59,552 nt of DNA from Lactifluus volemus (GCA_022376515.1 WTXI01000227.1:1-59552), one strand, 5' to 3'. Positions 35,401 through 47,249 are shown, numbered from the stretch's first letter. Numbers and translations are program-made. Notes: generated from the sequence alone by a model not told the origin.

Positions 35401-37985
35401 ATGTTGCTTTCGAACACGATCTTTTCACGAAACTTCGATCATTGTTCCAGAACAAATTTCTATTTTGGCTAGAAGTCCTTAGCATTAAGAGCAATGTGGG
35501 CCTTGCTTCACCGGCGTTGTCATCTCTGAAAACCTGGTTGCGATCTGATCAGCAGAATGTACGTACAACTTCCATTTGAAATGTGACATGTAGTGACTAT
35601 TACGAAAAGTTGCAACGGCCATCCCAAACTGACGTAGAGAATATGTTGGCATTTGTGAATGATGCGTCGTCATTTGTGCGGTATTTCGGGATGGCAATAG
35701 CAAGAAGTGCTCCACATATCTATGTCTCTGCTTTGCCCTTCGCGCCATCCTCTTCCCACATCCTGAAGAACTACATTCACCTATTTCCTCACACATTGTC
35801 ATTGGAACGAGGGCAGCTCCTTCATTGGCCAACATTGGAAATGACGATTCCAGCACATGACGATTCAGTCGAGTCTATTGCATTCTCACCAGATGGGCAG
35901 CGGATAGTCTCAGGCTCACGAGACCGCACGATTCGGGTGTGGGATTCCACAACGGGACATCTCGTGGCGGGCCCATTTACTGGACACGCCGAATATGTTA
36001 GCTCTGTTGCGTTCTCGCCAAACGGGCAGCGTGTCGCGTCAGCCTCGGACGATCGCACGATTCGTGTGTGGGATGCCACAACAGGGGAGGTCGTCGCGGA
36101 CCCGTTTATTGGACATACCCGTTGGGTCAGATCCATTTCATTCTCACCGAACGGACAACACATAGCATCGGCCTCGAATGATTACACAATTCGCGTCTGG
36201 GATGCTTCAACAGGGGAGGTTGTAGTGGGCCCGTTTACCGGTCACACTGATATTGTTACTTCTGTTGCATTCTCTCCAGACGGTCAACTCATTGCCTCGG
36301 CTTCTGACGATCGCACGATTCGCGTGTGGGATGCGACAACAGGGGAGGTCATAGTGGACCCATTCACTGGACACACCAATTATGTCACTTTTGTTTCATT
36401 CTCACCGGACGGACGTCGCATCGCCTCAGCATCGGACGATCTCACAATTCGCGTGTGGGACGCCACGACCGGACAGGTCGTAACGGACCCATTCACTGGG
36501 CACACCAGTGCAGTCTCCTCTGTTGCATTCTCACCAGATGGACACCGAATTGCCTCGGCCTCACACGATCTCACAATTCTCATGTGGGACGCCACAAGTG
36601 GAGAGATTGTAGCAGGGCCATTTACTGGACACTCTGGTGCGGTGTTTTCCATCGCGTTCTCACAGGATGGGCAGCGCATTGCCTCAGGCTCTCGAGATCG
36701 CACAATTCGGGTGTGGGATGCCACAGCAACAACACAGTTCATGGAGGGTCCATTTACTGGACACACCGATTCAGTCATATGTGTTGCATTCTCACCAGAT
36801 GGGCGGCACATCGCCTCGGCCTCATCGGATCACACGATTTGCGTGTGGAATGCTGCAACGGGAGAGGTGACAGCTGGCCCATTTACTGGACATACTGATT
36901 GGGTCAGATCGATTTCATTCTCGCCAGATGGGCGGCGCATCGCGTCTGCCTCTGACGATCGCACGATTCGCGTGTGGGATGCCGCGACAGGACATGTTGT
37001 AGCCGGCCCGTTCACTGGACACACCGATTGGATCTTTTCTGTTGCATTTTCGCCAGACGGCCAGCGCATTGCGTCGGCCGCTTCGGATAAAACGATTCGC
37101 ATGTGGGATGCTGCGACGGGAGAAGTCATGGCAGGCCCATTCACTGGACACACTGGTCCGGTCATCTCAGTTGCATTCTCACGGGACGGGCAGCGCATTG
37201 CCTCGGGCTCAAACGATTGCACGATTCGTGTGTGGGATGCTGCAACAGGACATGTTGTGGCGGGCCCATTTACTGGACACTCAGATCATATCTCTTCTGT
37301 TGCATTTTCACCAGAAGGGCAGCGCATCGCTTCGGGCTCACACGATGACACGATTCGTGTGTGGGATGCTGCAACAGGACAGGTCGTGGCGGGCCCATTC
37401 ACTGAACACGCTAATGATGTCAACGCTGTTGTATTCTCGCCAGATGGACAGCGTATCGCCTCGGCCTCGGACGATCGTACGATTCGTATATGGGATGCCG
37501 CAACAGGAGAGGTCATAGCGGACCCATTTACTGGACACACAGATTTCGTCCTTTCTGTTGCGTTCTCCCCGGACGGGCAACGCATCGTCTCCGCCTCGGA
37601 CGACCACACAATTCGTTTGTGGGATGTAACAACAGCCGAGCGCGTAACGGATCTATCTACTGGACACCCAGAATCAGCCCTTTCTGTTCCGTCTTCGCTG
37701 GTCAGGCAACGCATCGCCTCAGCTTCCCGAGATCGCACGATTCGTGTGGAGGGAATAGATGCCGAGAAGATCTATTTTACAGACGAGCTCCCGGTCAATG
37801 ATGATGGTTGGATGTACGGAGAAGAGAAAGAGCTTCTTTTATGGATTCCTCAGATTCACCGGCCATATCTTCATAGATCTAATACTGTCTGGATTGCAGG
37901 CAAAGATTATACCGAGCTTGATCTTTCAAACTTTGTACATGGATCAAATTGGGCTACAGTATATGTTCACGGTTCTTCTAAATAG
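32455..37985 (+). CDS. C2-NACHT-WD40 NLR protein 1
   Basis: This is a fungal NOD-like receptor, a STAND ATPase class used in nonself recognition and programmed cell death. Twelve exons: 32455-32495, 32549-32575, 32634-32683, 32738-32891, 32940-33043, 33094-33305, 33360-33410, 33488-33677, 33729-33871, 33931-33964, 34024-35562 and 35638-37985. They total 4,893 nt and 1,630 residues. A C2-like domain lies at about 25-150 (ILKARNLP, RFYVTVTHGA, VSLYAKSTIHKDVLIGMKTI) and a helical region at about 165-330. NACHT has Walker A GQAGTGKSS (about 386) and Walker B LIVIDALDES. Fourteen WD40 repeats fill about 919-1515, followed by one degenerate repeat and a conserved tail (GWMYGEEKELLLWIPQIHRP). TGA triplets at 32524 and 35577 fall in introns. 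The last splice (35563-35637) is the least certain. Confidence 0.9.
35851..37640 (+). repeat. Fourteen tandem WD40 repeats of NLR 1 (129-bp units)
   Basis: Each unit encodes about 43 residues of the form GPFTGHT..V.SVAFSPDG then .RIAS.S.D.TIRVWDA.TG. Fourteen units fit two seven-bladed propellers. Unit identity is very high at DNA level, so concerted evolution and copy-number change are expected. Variation is confined to a few positions: the residues just after GHT, the residue after the following V, and the residues either side of the D in S.D.TI. Confidence 0.92.
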
Positions 37986-38283
37986 AGGCTAAATACAGTA
38001 TACTGTGCACTTTACGCTCAAATGCTGTTCCCTAGCATCAGCGAGTGTGTTTGAATACGTCAATGGCTTCGAAATCTTCGATTAGTCACGGTGCTGCCAG
38101 TGCATTTTCTGGTCCGAGTCCGTCTCCCGCTGGGAGCCTGCCCAGATCGAACTTCACACTCTGCCACTTCTTCTAGTTACGGGTTTTCAGGGACAGCAAC
38201 GTTCATCACTCCCACTGGCAAGTAAAGTACAGCAAAGCTATCATACGCTATCAACAGGACCAAGATGGCTCAGATCTCCATGA
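37986..38283. other. Spacer between NLR 1 and the BTB relic
   Basis: This is about 90% identical to 45897-46195 after NLR 2 and was duplicated with the unit. No gene is seen. Confidence 0.5.
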
Positions 38284-38792
38284 TTTGACGAGCTCGATGC
38301 GGATATCACCATGTCGATCTCCCGCTCTATAGATAACTTGGACTTCTGGGGCCATCCTGTCAAAAGCGTCACCCGTATTCAGGGACATGTTCACTTTTGC
38401 CCCATCCGCCTTCTCCTGACGCTTGCGTCGAACTGGAGAATGAGGACGACGACAAAGACGTCGACTACAAAAATGAGTTGCCCCTTGTCCTTCCAGAGAG
38501 CACTGGCAGCGCCACACTTCGATCCTACTGTATGCGATCTATCCCGTCTGGTCGCATACGTCGCCCTCAAATTTGATGGGCCTGAGAAAGGACGACGACA
38601 GAACTTGAGGTAACGATAGTCACGGTAGTGTGGTGCCCTGGACACGCTGACGGAAGCATTGGTTCGCTGCGGACAAGTACGAGATCAGCAGTCAATGTCA
38701 CAAGCTCACAGCGCATTTGATGGCGTACCCACTGATGACGTGTCTACCGCTCCGAGTCCGCCTGTTCGAAGTCGCTTATTATTTGCGTTCGC
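38284..38792 (+). pseudogene. BTB/POZ-domain gene relic, unit 1
   Basis: This is the counterpart of the BTB relic at 46195. It keeps FDELDADITM and SIDNLDF and then loses frame where the other copy continues to a [18 protein letters not shown] BTB core. A second block at about 38660-38770, in another frame, resembles the helical segment after a BTB domain (FAADKYEISSQCHKL). At least one deletion (near 38347) and frame changes make it noncoding. It is more decayed than the unit 2 copy. Confidence 0.6.
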
Positions 38793-38989
38793 AGGTACTC
38801 CTGCAGTCTGCGGTGGCACGCTCTCGCTCGTTCCACTGACACTCTACTCGCTCGGACGACACGTCTTGTCGTCGACCTCGTCCCGTTCATCGTCGTGCAA
38901 CATTTCATCGAGTATCCGGCGTGGCGGCGCGTGAATTTGCGACGGACGAAGACGACTTTGCGGAGGTGTTCTTGCCTGGCTGGTTTACG

Positions 38990-39306
38990 TGTGGGCCAGG
39001 GAACCGAGGGACAGGAGCAAGAGCAAGTCACATTTGTGAGGGCCAGAGGTACCAGTTTGGGAATTTGGGAGAGTCGAGATTCTGGCCGTTCTGTTTAGAG
39101 ACGCTAGTGTGGTGGTAGAGGTACATGGGAGCGTTCGGAAATAGAGCTAATGAACTACGCGAATGAGAGGGGTGAGTGAATTGGCGAAAAACGTTGTGCG
39201 CGTGGTCGGGGGCTATGCTGTGTTTTCGTTGACCCTAGCACATACATTCAGTAGCTAGGTTTTTCTTTTTCAGCAATCACTCTCTAATATGCTTCCAACC
39301 AGAGAC
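38990..39306. repeat. NLR-unit terminal sequence, copy 1
   Basis: This is the right end of unit 1 and matches 31503-31824 and 46912-47248. The frames in it (for example 38921-39118) are open in two of the copies but resemble no known family. I treat it as noncoding or as part of a decayed gene. Confidence 0.75.
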
Positions 39307-39365
39307 TAGGGAAATGCCGACGTTGTCACCTTGCTTGCGGACTATGCAGGTTGCAAGTAGTGTGA

Positions 39366-40044
39366 TGTATTGATCGGTATAAAGACAGGACTTTATTATT
39401 TGTACATTTTAAACATACACACTCAAATATTTTTTGACACGGATTTGGTACAATACCCACCAGGAGTGGTTCAGCGTGGAAGATGTTGGTCCACGCCGGA
39501 CCTTGCGTGAACTTGAACGGCTGGATCGCTCGTATTGCACCGACTATTGATAACGCTCAGGTATTCTACGACCATTAGTGCTGGGCACCGCACTGTCACC
39601 ACTCATCAAATGACCGAGATCGAACAAATCTAAAGATCGTGACAAAATGAGGAGCCCGTCGGAACACATACAGTAGAACGGGCAACTTGAAGTCGGAAAA
39701 TCAGAGTTAGGTATATTTCTTACGTAACTTTTTTGAAGGTTCCTGCAGTCACTGGCGGCCTTGCAAGCAAGGTAACATGTCGATCGGTACTGTATCCCAC
39801 ATCCGGAACCTGAGTAGGTCCATGTCTGGACACTACAATTGCAAACCCATCACCCACGCATGGCTGTCTAGGGAAGTCTTTGGTGTAGAATTTCCTCGAG
39901 TTGGACGAGGTAGCTCATTATTACAGTAAGCAGTATTAATCCTCATTCGTATACTGTACTAGCGCATCATTGCTGCTTGTTAACTCCTTGCACTAGTGGT
40001 GCAAGATGATGACAAACATGGAAAGGTATGGGGACGAGGCTATT
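39366..40044. repeat. Inter-unit spacer repeat, copy A
   Basis: This is nearly identical to 50283-50927, and its right third also matches 31822-31985. It begins TATTGATCGGTATAAAGAC and ends at GGGGACGAGGCTATT. It contains the imperfect palindrome CCTTGCAAGCAAGG (39759) and a perfect stem CTTGCAC-TAGTG-GTGCAAG (about 39997). No coding sequence is recognised. It could be a solo LTR or a non-autonomous element, but I cannot define terminal repeats or a target duplication. Confidence 0.7.
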
Positions 40045-40370
40045 GCGTGATCCTGGAACGAGTGGTTTAGCTAAGTCTGCATTCCCACGCCCTCTAGGTC
40101 ATGCTAGGCACTGGCATTACCAGTACTGACCTCCCAAGTGAAGTAAATTATGAAAAGAGAAAAGACGTCGACTCCGAGTTGATATGATTCACACGAACTG
40201 GACAATCTCTAGCGGAAGTGTGACCGTAGAAAAGAGAACAAACAGTACGCCGCAACGCCACAGCACTCCCACCCCTTCCTCTTCGTCCTGGGCGCCTCGT
40301 TGCCTCCACCTCTCAACAGTTCCATTCTTATTACCTGTGTTCCAATCTACGAAGGGTGCCTATAACTACG

Positions 40371-43300
40371 ATGGTTCCCGCACAAGAACCCATCAACGTG
40401 GTTCTAGATTCGTATGCCAATCTCATATCGGATATTCCCTCATCATTTTTAACTGTCATTACAGCCCAGATCCTCAATCATCCGCAACACCGTACATCAG
40501 TCATTTCCATTTCATTTCAATGTTTTCTCACGTAGTTATCTCTGAAAAGCACGCTAGTTACCGACACAAAGCGAGACTTACTTCAACTCGATGTCGCTAG
40601 TACGTATCTCAGTGATACTCCTCTAATATTACGAATTACATTCTCGCTATCAGTCCTCAAAGCACGCAATCTTCCCCTTATCAAGAACCGCCTTGGGAAG
40701 GAAAGGCGGTTCTATGTCACTGTGACTCACGGCGCGAGCACATGCCAGACACGATCTATCCAGAGCATAGGGCAACGCGTAGAGTGGAACGAGAACATCG
40801 ACGCCTTGTGAGACATGTGGAACTTTTACTCCTGTTTGAAACTGAGTCTCCTGTAGTGCTGTGGAACCACTCTCCAGTATGACCGTGTCTCTTTATGCGA
40901 AGAGCACCATCCACAAAGACGTCCTCATTGGAATGAAGACGATTTCCTGTGAACCTCAACGTGGGTCATCGTTTTCTTAGAATTATTATGCATCTGGCTG
41001 AGCATCCTAGATGTAGAACTTGACGTTATTCTGGATAGCGTCGACGGACGTCCAACTGAGTCAGGCGCACTCTTAACGGTCACTGTCACCGCAAACAACC
41101 AGACTGAGATGTCAGGTGCTGTTCTTGGTCGCGTAGAAGAATTCATCAACGCTATGGATACATGGAGCAGTGCTGTCGATGTCATCAAGCAAGTGATGGA
41201 TGCTGTCGGTCCGATCGCAGCAGTATGCCTAGTATCATTTTGCCTGTCCTTGTCTGAGCTGACTCCCGCTCTTCAGTTGCAACCCTATGCAAGTCTGGCA
41301 TGGAGTTTACTCTCAAAGATCCCCGAGGTGCGGCTCCTTGCGTTGTCAGGGTACACGGGACATTCATTCTGTTTTTGCCTCGCTGTCAGACTCTGCTACT
41401 ACAGGTTCAGCGTGACGACAATGTCCGAACACTATTTCAGGCGATACGCGATGCGTTCGAATTCGCAGAAGATGCCGGTGCTTTGAGGAATATCAGGCCC
41501 GAGTCTAGGCAAGCACGAATCCTGGAGGAGATGCTGCAGTGTGTCTCCGAGATTGGGAAATTTATAGAATTGTATGCGAAGCATATTGGAGTCGGTGAGT
41601 CATCTTGACCTCTCTCCTTGGTAATTGTAAACATGTGATTTGTAGGAACGCGGGCGTGGAAGAATATGTTCGGCCAAGTTGACGGAGAAATAGAAGACTA
41701 TCGTACTAAGCTGATCCGATTGCGAGACGATTTCCTTGCTCGTGCTGCGGTGACTACCGAGATTACTGTGCTTGGAATGCATGACGACGTGAGTAACATT
41801 CCTCCAGCCCAGGAGGAGTTATTTGACTGAATGGAGCAAATCCACAGCTGAGGGCGATGTCATCCCAAGTGATAGACGCTGGTGTGTAATTCGTAATTCT
41901 AATGGTAATAAGAACAACCGATCTGATAAGGGACACACAGAAATGGGGGCTATAATCAGAGAATTGCCTTACAAAGGAGGCTGGCGGCTCGGCGATAAGA
42001 ATCGCTGCCTTCCAGGCACGCGGGAAGATTTCTTGGAGCATATCGTGAATTGGGTCGAGAATCCGGAATCGGAACGTGGGCTTATTCTCCTCGGCCAGGC
42101 GGGCACGGGAAAGTCGTCCATTGCTCATGAAGTGGCACGTCGATTCGAGAACAAGTATCTCGGCTCTTACTTCGCATTTTTGCGAAAGGAACAATCTAAA
42201 GACGAGGCTTACCAGCTGTTCACGACACTTGCTCGGGATCTTTCCGATCGCAATCCTGGATTCAAGCTCGCTCTCGGGAAGGTGCTCAAGAACAATTCGT
42301 CTCTTTCTGGCACCCGAGACTATCATACACTTTTCGAATGGCTCCTCCTTGAGCCGCTGAAGAAAGTGGAAATTTCGGATCCAGTTCTCATTGTCATCGA
42401 TGCATTGGATGAGAGTGGAGATGCAACTGGTGAAAATGGATTGCATACATATTTTGCTCAACACCTTCCGAAGCTCCCATCAAAATTTCGTATATTCATG
42501 ACTTCAAGGGCAGAGGATGGTATCGAAGCTGCCTTCGCAGAAGCCTCATCTATCGACATACTCTACATGGACGACGTCAAACTGGCTGCCAAGACGGAGC
42601 AAGATATTTGCGAATATCTTCGGCACAAGCTTCCTCCCGACGTATTCAAAGACCATGGTATGAAACTGGCAAAGGCAGCAGAGGGCTTGTTTCAGTGGGC
42701 AGCTGTCGCGTGCGGGTTCATAAACAGGCCCCCTGCTAGTTTCGGGTTTAGCAAGAAGAAGTGCGTGCAGCGCCTGTTGGGACACTCTCGAGATCACAAT
42801 GGACAAGATCCGTTGGACAAGTTATACGAAGAAGTTCTGGAAGGTTACTTCAAACCGGATGAAGCACAAACCCTATTTCGATCGGTGATGGGACAACTGT
42901 TTGCTGCGATCAAACCTCTCTCCCTCCAATCCTTAATCGCTTTGCGACGGCATGCTCCCATCGATGACCCCGAGGATCCCGATCCGGTTCTTGAATTGCT
43001 TCGTCATCTCGGCTCTTTGCTGACTAATGTGACGTCATCTGATCAAAGTCGACCCATCGTTCCTCTCCATACTTCATTCCGTGACTTTCTGACCAATAAG
43101 AAGAACGATGCGTTTTATGTCGACCTTGACGAAGCGCACCATCAGTTGGCACATTCCTGCCTTGGTCTAATGCTCGATAATCTCAAGTTCAACATCTGCA
43201 AACTGGAATCGTCGTATATCGCCAACAGCGACATCCCAGACCTTCAATCTCGAATTTCCAAGCACATTCCACCTGCTTTATGGTATTCCTGTGTCTTTTG

Positions 43301-45896
43301 GGATAATCATTTAGATCATGTTGCTTTCGAACACGATCTGTTCACGAAACTTCGGTCATTGTTCCAGAACAAATTTCTATTTTGGCTGGAAGTCCTTAGC
43401 ATTAAGAGAAATGTGGGCCTTGCTTCACCGGCATTGTCATCTCTGAAGACCTGGTTGCGATCTGACCAGCAAAATGTACGTACAACCTACATTTGAAATG
43501 TGACATGTAGTGACTATTACGAAAAGTTGGGACGGCCATCCCAAACTGAGGTAGAGAATATGTTGGCATTTGTGAATGATGCGTCGTCGTTTGTGCGGTA
43601 TTTCGGGATGGCAATAGCAAGAAGTACTCCACATATCTATGTCTCTGCTTTGCCCTTCGCGCCAGCTTCTTCCCACATCATGAAGAACTACATTCACCTA
43701 TTTCCTCACACATTGTCGTTGGAACGAGGGCAGCTCCTTCATTGGCCAACATTGGAAATGACTATTCCAGCACATGACGACCCAATCTACTCTATTGCGT
43801 TCTCACCAGATGGGCAGCGGATAGTCTCAGGCTCACGAGACCACACGATTCGGGTGTGGGATGCCACAACGGGACATCTCGTGGCGGGCCCATTTACTGG
43901 ACACACCAGTGATGTTAACTCTGTTGCATTCTCGCCAGACGGACTTCATCTCGCCTCGGCCTCGGACGATTGCACGATTCGTGTGTGGGATGCCACAACA
44001 GGGGAGGTCGTCGCAGGCCCGTTTATTGGACATGCCCTTTCGGTCCGATCCATTTCTTTCTCACCGAACGGACAACGCATTGCATCTGCCTCGAAGGACT
44101 GCACGATTCGCGTCTGGGATGCTTCAACAGGGGAGATTGTAGTGGGCCCGTTTACGGGTCACACTGGTAGTATTGGATCTGTTGCATTCTCTCCAGACGG
44201 TCAACTCATTGCCTCGGCTTCTTTCGATCGCACGATTCGCGTGTGGGATGCCACAACGGGGGAGCTCATAGTGGACCCATTTACTGGTCACACCAAGAGT
44301 GTCACTTTTATTTCATTCTCACCAGACGGACGTCGCATCGCCTCGGCATCGTCCGATTGCACGATTCGAGTGTGGGACGCCACGACCGGACAGGTTGTGA
44401 CGGACCCTTTCACTAGGCACACCACTAGTGTCTGCTCTGTTGCATTCTCCCCAGATGGGCAGCGTATTGCCTCGTCCTCAAGTGATCTCACGATTATCAT
44501 CTGGGACGCCACAAGTGGAGAGGTTGTAGCAGGCCCGTTTACTGGACACACCGGTTCGGTGCTTTCTGTCGCGTTCTCACAAGATGGGCGGCGCATTGCC
44601 TCAGGCTCTGGAGACTACACAATTCGCGTGTGGGATGCCACAGCAGCAACACAGTCCGTTGCGGGTCCGTTTACTGGACACACCGAATCAGTCAAATATG
44701 TTGAATTTTCACCAGATGGGCGGCACATTGCCTCGTCCTCAGCGGATCACGCGATTTGCGTGTGGGATGCTGCAACTGGAGAGGTGATAGTTGGCCCATT
44801 TACTGGACACACGGATTGGGTCAGATCTGTTGCGTTCTCACCAGACGGGCGACGTATCGCGTCTGCCTCGGACGATCGCACGATTCGTGTGTGGGATTCC
44901 GGGACAGGACATGTCGTAGCCGGCCCCTTTACTGGACACACCTCTGGAATCATGTCTGTTGCATATTCGCCAGATGGGAGGCGCATCGCTTCGGCCGCAG
45001 GAGATAATACGATTCGCGTGTGGGATGCTGCAACTGGAGAAGTCATGGCAGGCCCATTTACTGGACACACCAATCAGGTCACTTCTATTGCATTCTCACG
45101 GGACGGGCAGCGCATTGCCTCGGGTTCTTCCGATCACACGATTCGTGTGTGGGATGCCGTAACAGGAGATGTCGTAGCCGGTCCATTTACTGGGCACACT
45201 GACGCGGTCTTTTCTGTTGCATTCTCACCAGAAGGGCGCCGCATCGCTTCGGCCTCAGGAGATTGCACGATTCACGTGTGGGATGCCGCGACAGGACGGG
45301 TCGTGGCGGGCCCATTTACTAAACACACTGATGATATCAACGCTGTTGTATTCTCGCCAGATGGAAAGTGTATCGCCTCAGCCTCGGACGATCGTACGAT
45401 TCGTATATGGAATGCCGCAACAGGAGAGGTCGTAGGGGGCCCATTTATTGGACACACAGGTTGGGTCCTTTCTGTTGCATTCTCCCCTGACGGGCAGCGC
45501 ATCGTCTCTGCCTCGGGCGATCGCACAATTCGTGTGTGGGATGTAACGACAGGGGAGCGCATAACGGACCTATCTACTGGACACCCAGAATCGGCGATTT
45601 CTTCGCTGGGCAGGCAACGCAATCCCTCGGCTTCCCAAGGTCGCACGGTTCGTGTGAAGGAGGGAACAGATGCCGAGAAGGTCTATTTTACAGACGAGCT
45701 CCCGATCAATGATGATGGTTGGATGTGTGGAGAAGAGAAAGAGCTTCTTTTATGGATTCCTCAGATTCACCGGCCATATCTTCATAGATCTAATACTGTC
45801 TGGATTGCAGGCAAAGATTATACCGAGCTTGATCTTTCAAACTTTGTACATGGATCAAATTGGGCTACAGTATATGTTCACGGTTCTTCTAAATAG
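40371..45896 (+). CDS. C2-NACHT-WD40 NLR protein 2
   Basis: This is the tandem paralogue of NLR 1 with the same twelve-exon structure: 40371-40411, 40465-40491, 40550-40599, 40654-40807, 40857-40960, 41011-41222, 41277-41327, 41405-41594, 41646-41788, 41848-41881, 41941-43479 and 43555-45896. They total 4,887 nt and 1,628 residues. C2, helical, NACHT (GQAGTGKSS, LIVIDALDES) and fourteen WD40 repeats are all intact. The last 200 or so coding bases, encoding the C-terminal tail, are practically identical to NLR 1. Differences cluster in the NACHT segment at about 42240-42570 and at recurring WD40 positions. Both genes look functional, and a role in nonself or damage sensing is inferred from the class. 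Confidence 0.9.
43768..45557 (+). repeat. Fourteen tandem WD40 repeats of NLR 2 (129-bp units)
   Basis: This has the same number and order of units as NLR 1, so each repeat pairs with its positional partner in the other gene. Partners differ mainly in the solvent-facing variable residues. For example unit 2 has HAEYVSS in NLR 1 and HTSDVNS here, unit 4 has HTDIVTS against HTGSIGS, and unit 5 has SDDLTI against SSDCTI. One degenerate unit follows. Confidence 0.92.
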
Positions 45897-46194
45897 AGGT
45901 TAAATACAGTATACTGTGCACTCAGGCTTTATGCTCGAATGCTGTTTCCTAGCATCAGCTAGTCTGTTTGAATACGTCAATGGCTTCGAAATCTTCGATT
46001 ATTCACGGTGCTGCCAGTGCCTTGCCTGGTCCGAGTCCGCCTCCCACTGGGGGCCTGCCCAGATCGAACTTCACACTCTGCCACTTATTCTAGTTACGCG
46101 TTTTCAGGGAAAAGTAACGTTCATCACTCCCACTGGCAAGTTAGTACAGCAAAACTATCATATGCTATCAACAGGACCAAGATGGCTCGGATCT
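45897..46194. other. Spacer between NLR 2 and the BTB relic
   Basis: This is the duplicate of 37986-38283. A minus or plus gene is not evident. The frame that runs through it into the BTB relic lacks a family match before position 46190. Confidence 0.5.
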
Positions 46195-46725
46195 CCATTT
46201 GACGAGGCCGATGCGGATATCACCATGTTGACCTCCAGCTCTATAGATAACTTGGACTTCTGCGTATATGGGGTCATCCTGTCAAAAGCGTCACCCGTAC
46301 TCAGGGACATGTTCACTTTTCCCCATCCGCCTTCTCCTGGCTCTTGCGTCGAACTGGAGAACGAGGACAACGACAAAGACGTCGGCTACAAAAATGGGTT
46401 GCTCCTTGTCCTTCCATTTTCCAGAGAGCACTGGCAGCGCCACACTTCGATCCTACTGTATGCGATCTATCCCGTCTGGTCGCATACGTCGTCCTCAAAT
46501 TTGATGGGCCTGAGAAAGGACGACGACAGAACTTGCGGTAACGATAGTCACGGTAGTGTGGTGCCCTGGACACGCTGACGGAAGCATTGGTTCGCTGCGG
46601 ACAAGTACGAGATCAGCAGTCAATGTCACAAGCTCACAGCCCGTTTGATGGCGTACCCACTGATGACGTGTCTATCGCTCCGAGTCCGCCTGTTCGAAGT
46701 CGCTTATTATTTGCGTTCACAGGTA
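46195..46725 (+). pseudogene. BTB/POZ-domain gene relic, unit 2
   Basis: The frame from 46195 reads as an Agaricomycete BTB domain: [21 protein letters not shown], then [19 protein letters not shown]. An acidic insert and LLLVLPF follow, where the frame fails and continues in another register (TGSATLRS). A GT splice-like site near 46537 leads to a helical block at 46585-46720 (KHWFAADKYEISSQCHKL). Such proteins are abundant BTB paralogues of unknown role in mushrooms. No start codon context or complete frame is found, so I call it a relic. It is better preserved than the unit 1 copy. Confidence 0.65.
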
Positions 46726-46911
46726 CTCCTGTAGTCTGCGGTGGCACGCTCTCGCTCGTTCCACTGACACTCTACTAGCTCGGACGACACGTCGAAGTCG
46801 TCGACCTCGTCCCGTTCATCGCCGTGCGACATTTCATCGGGTGTCCGGCGTGGCGGTGCGTGAATTTGCGATGGACGAAGACGACTTTGTGGAAGTGTTC
46901 TTGCCTGGCTG

Positions 46912-47248
46912 GTTTACGTGTGGGCCAGGGAACCGAGGGACAGGAGCAGGAGCAAGTCACATTTGTGAGGGCCAGAGGTACCGGTTCGGGAATTTGGGAG
47001 AGTCGAGGTTCTGGCCGTTCGGTTTAGAGACGCTAGTGTGGTGGTAGAGGTACATGGGAGCGTTTGGAAATAGAGCTAGTGATCCAGCGGCGATTACGCG
47101 AATGAGAGGGGTGAGTGAATTGGCGAAAAACGTTGTGCGCGCGTGGTCGGGGCTATGCTGTGTTTTCGTTGACCCTAGCACATACATTCAGTAGCTAGGT
47201 TTTTCTTTTTCAGCAATCACTCTCTAATATGCTTCCAACCAGAGACTA
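46912..47248. repeat. NLR-unit terminal sequence, copy 2
   Basis: This is the right end of unit 2, homologous to 31503-31824 and 38990-39306. It ends at GCTTCCAACCAGAGAC, after which GACTAGGGAAATGCCGACG continues as after unit 1 for about 60 bp. The similarity then stops at 47312, where an inverted copy of the spacer palindrome (ATGTTACCTTGCTTGCAAGG) begins. Confidence 0.75.
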
Positions 47249-47249
47249 G

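Noticed and set aside
35577..35579. TGA that separates the NACHT frame from the WD40 frame, suggesting two genes
   Set aside because: A 75-nt intron (35563-35637; 43480-43554 in NLR 2) removes the stop in both copies, keeps frame and joins sequences expected to be contiguous in this family.
36326..37738. Long open frames in other registers and on the minus strand across the WD40 arrays
   Set aside because: They recur with the 129-bp period and mirror the repeats, so they are shadows of repetitive coding sequence.
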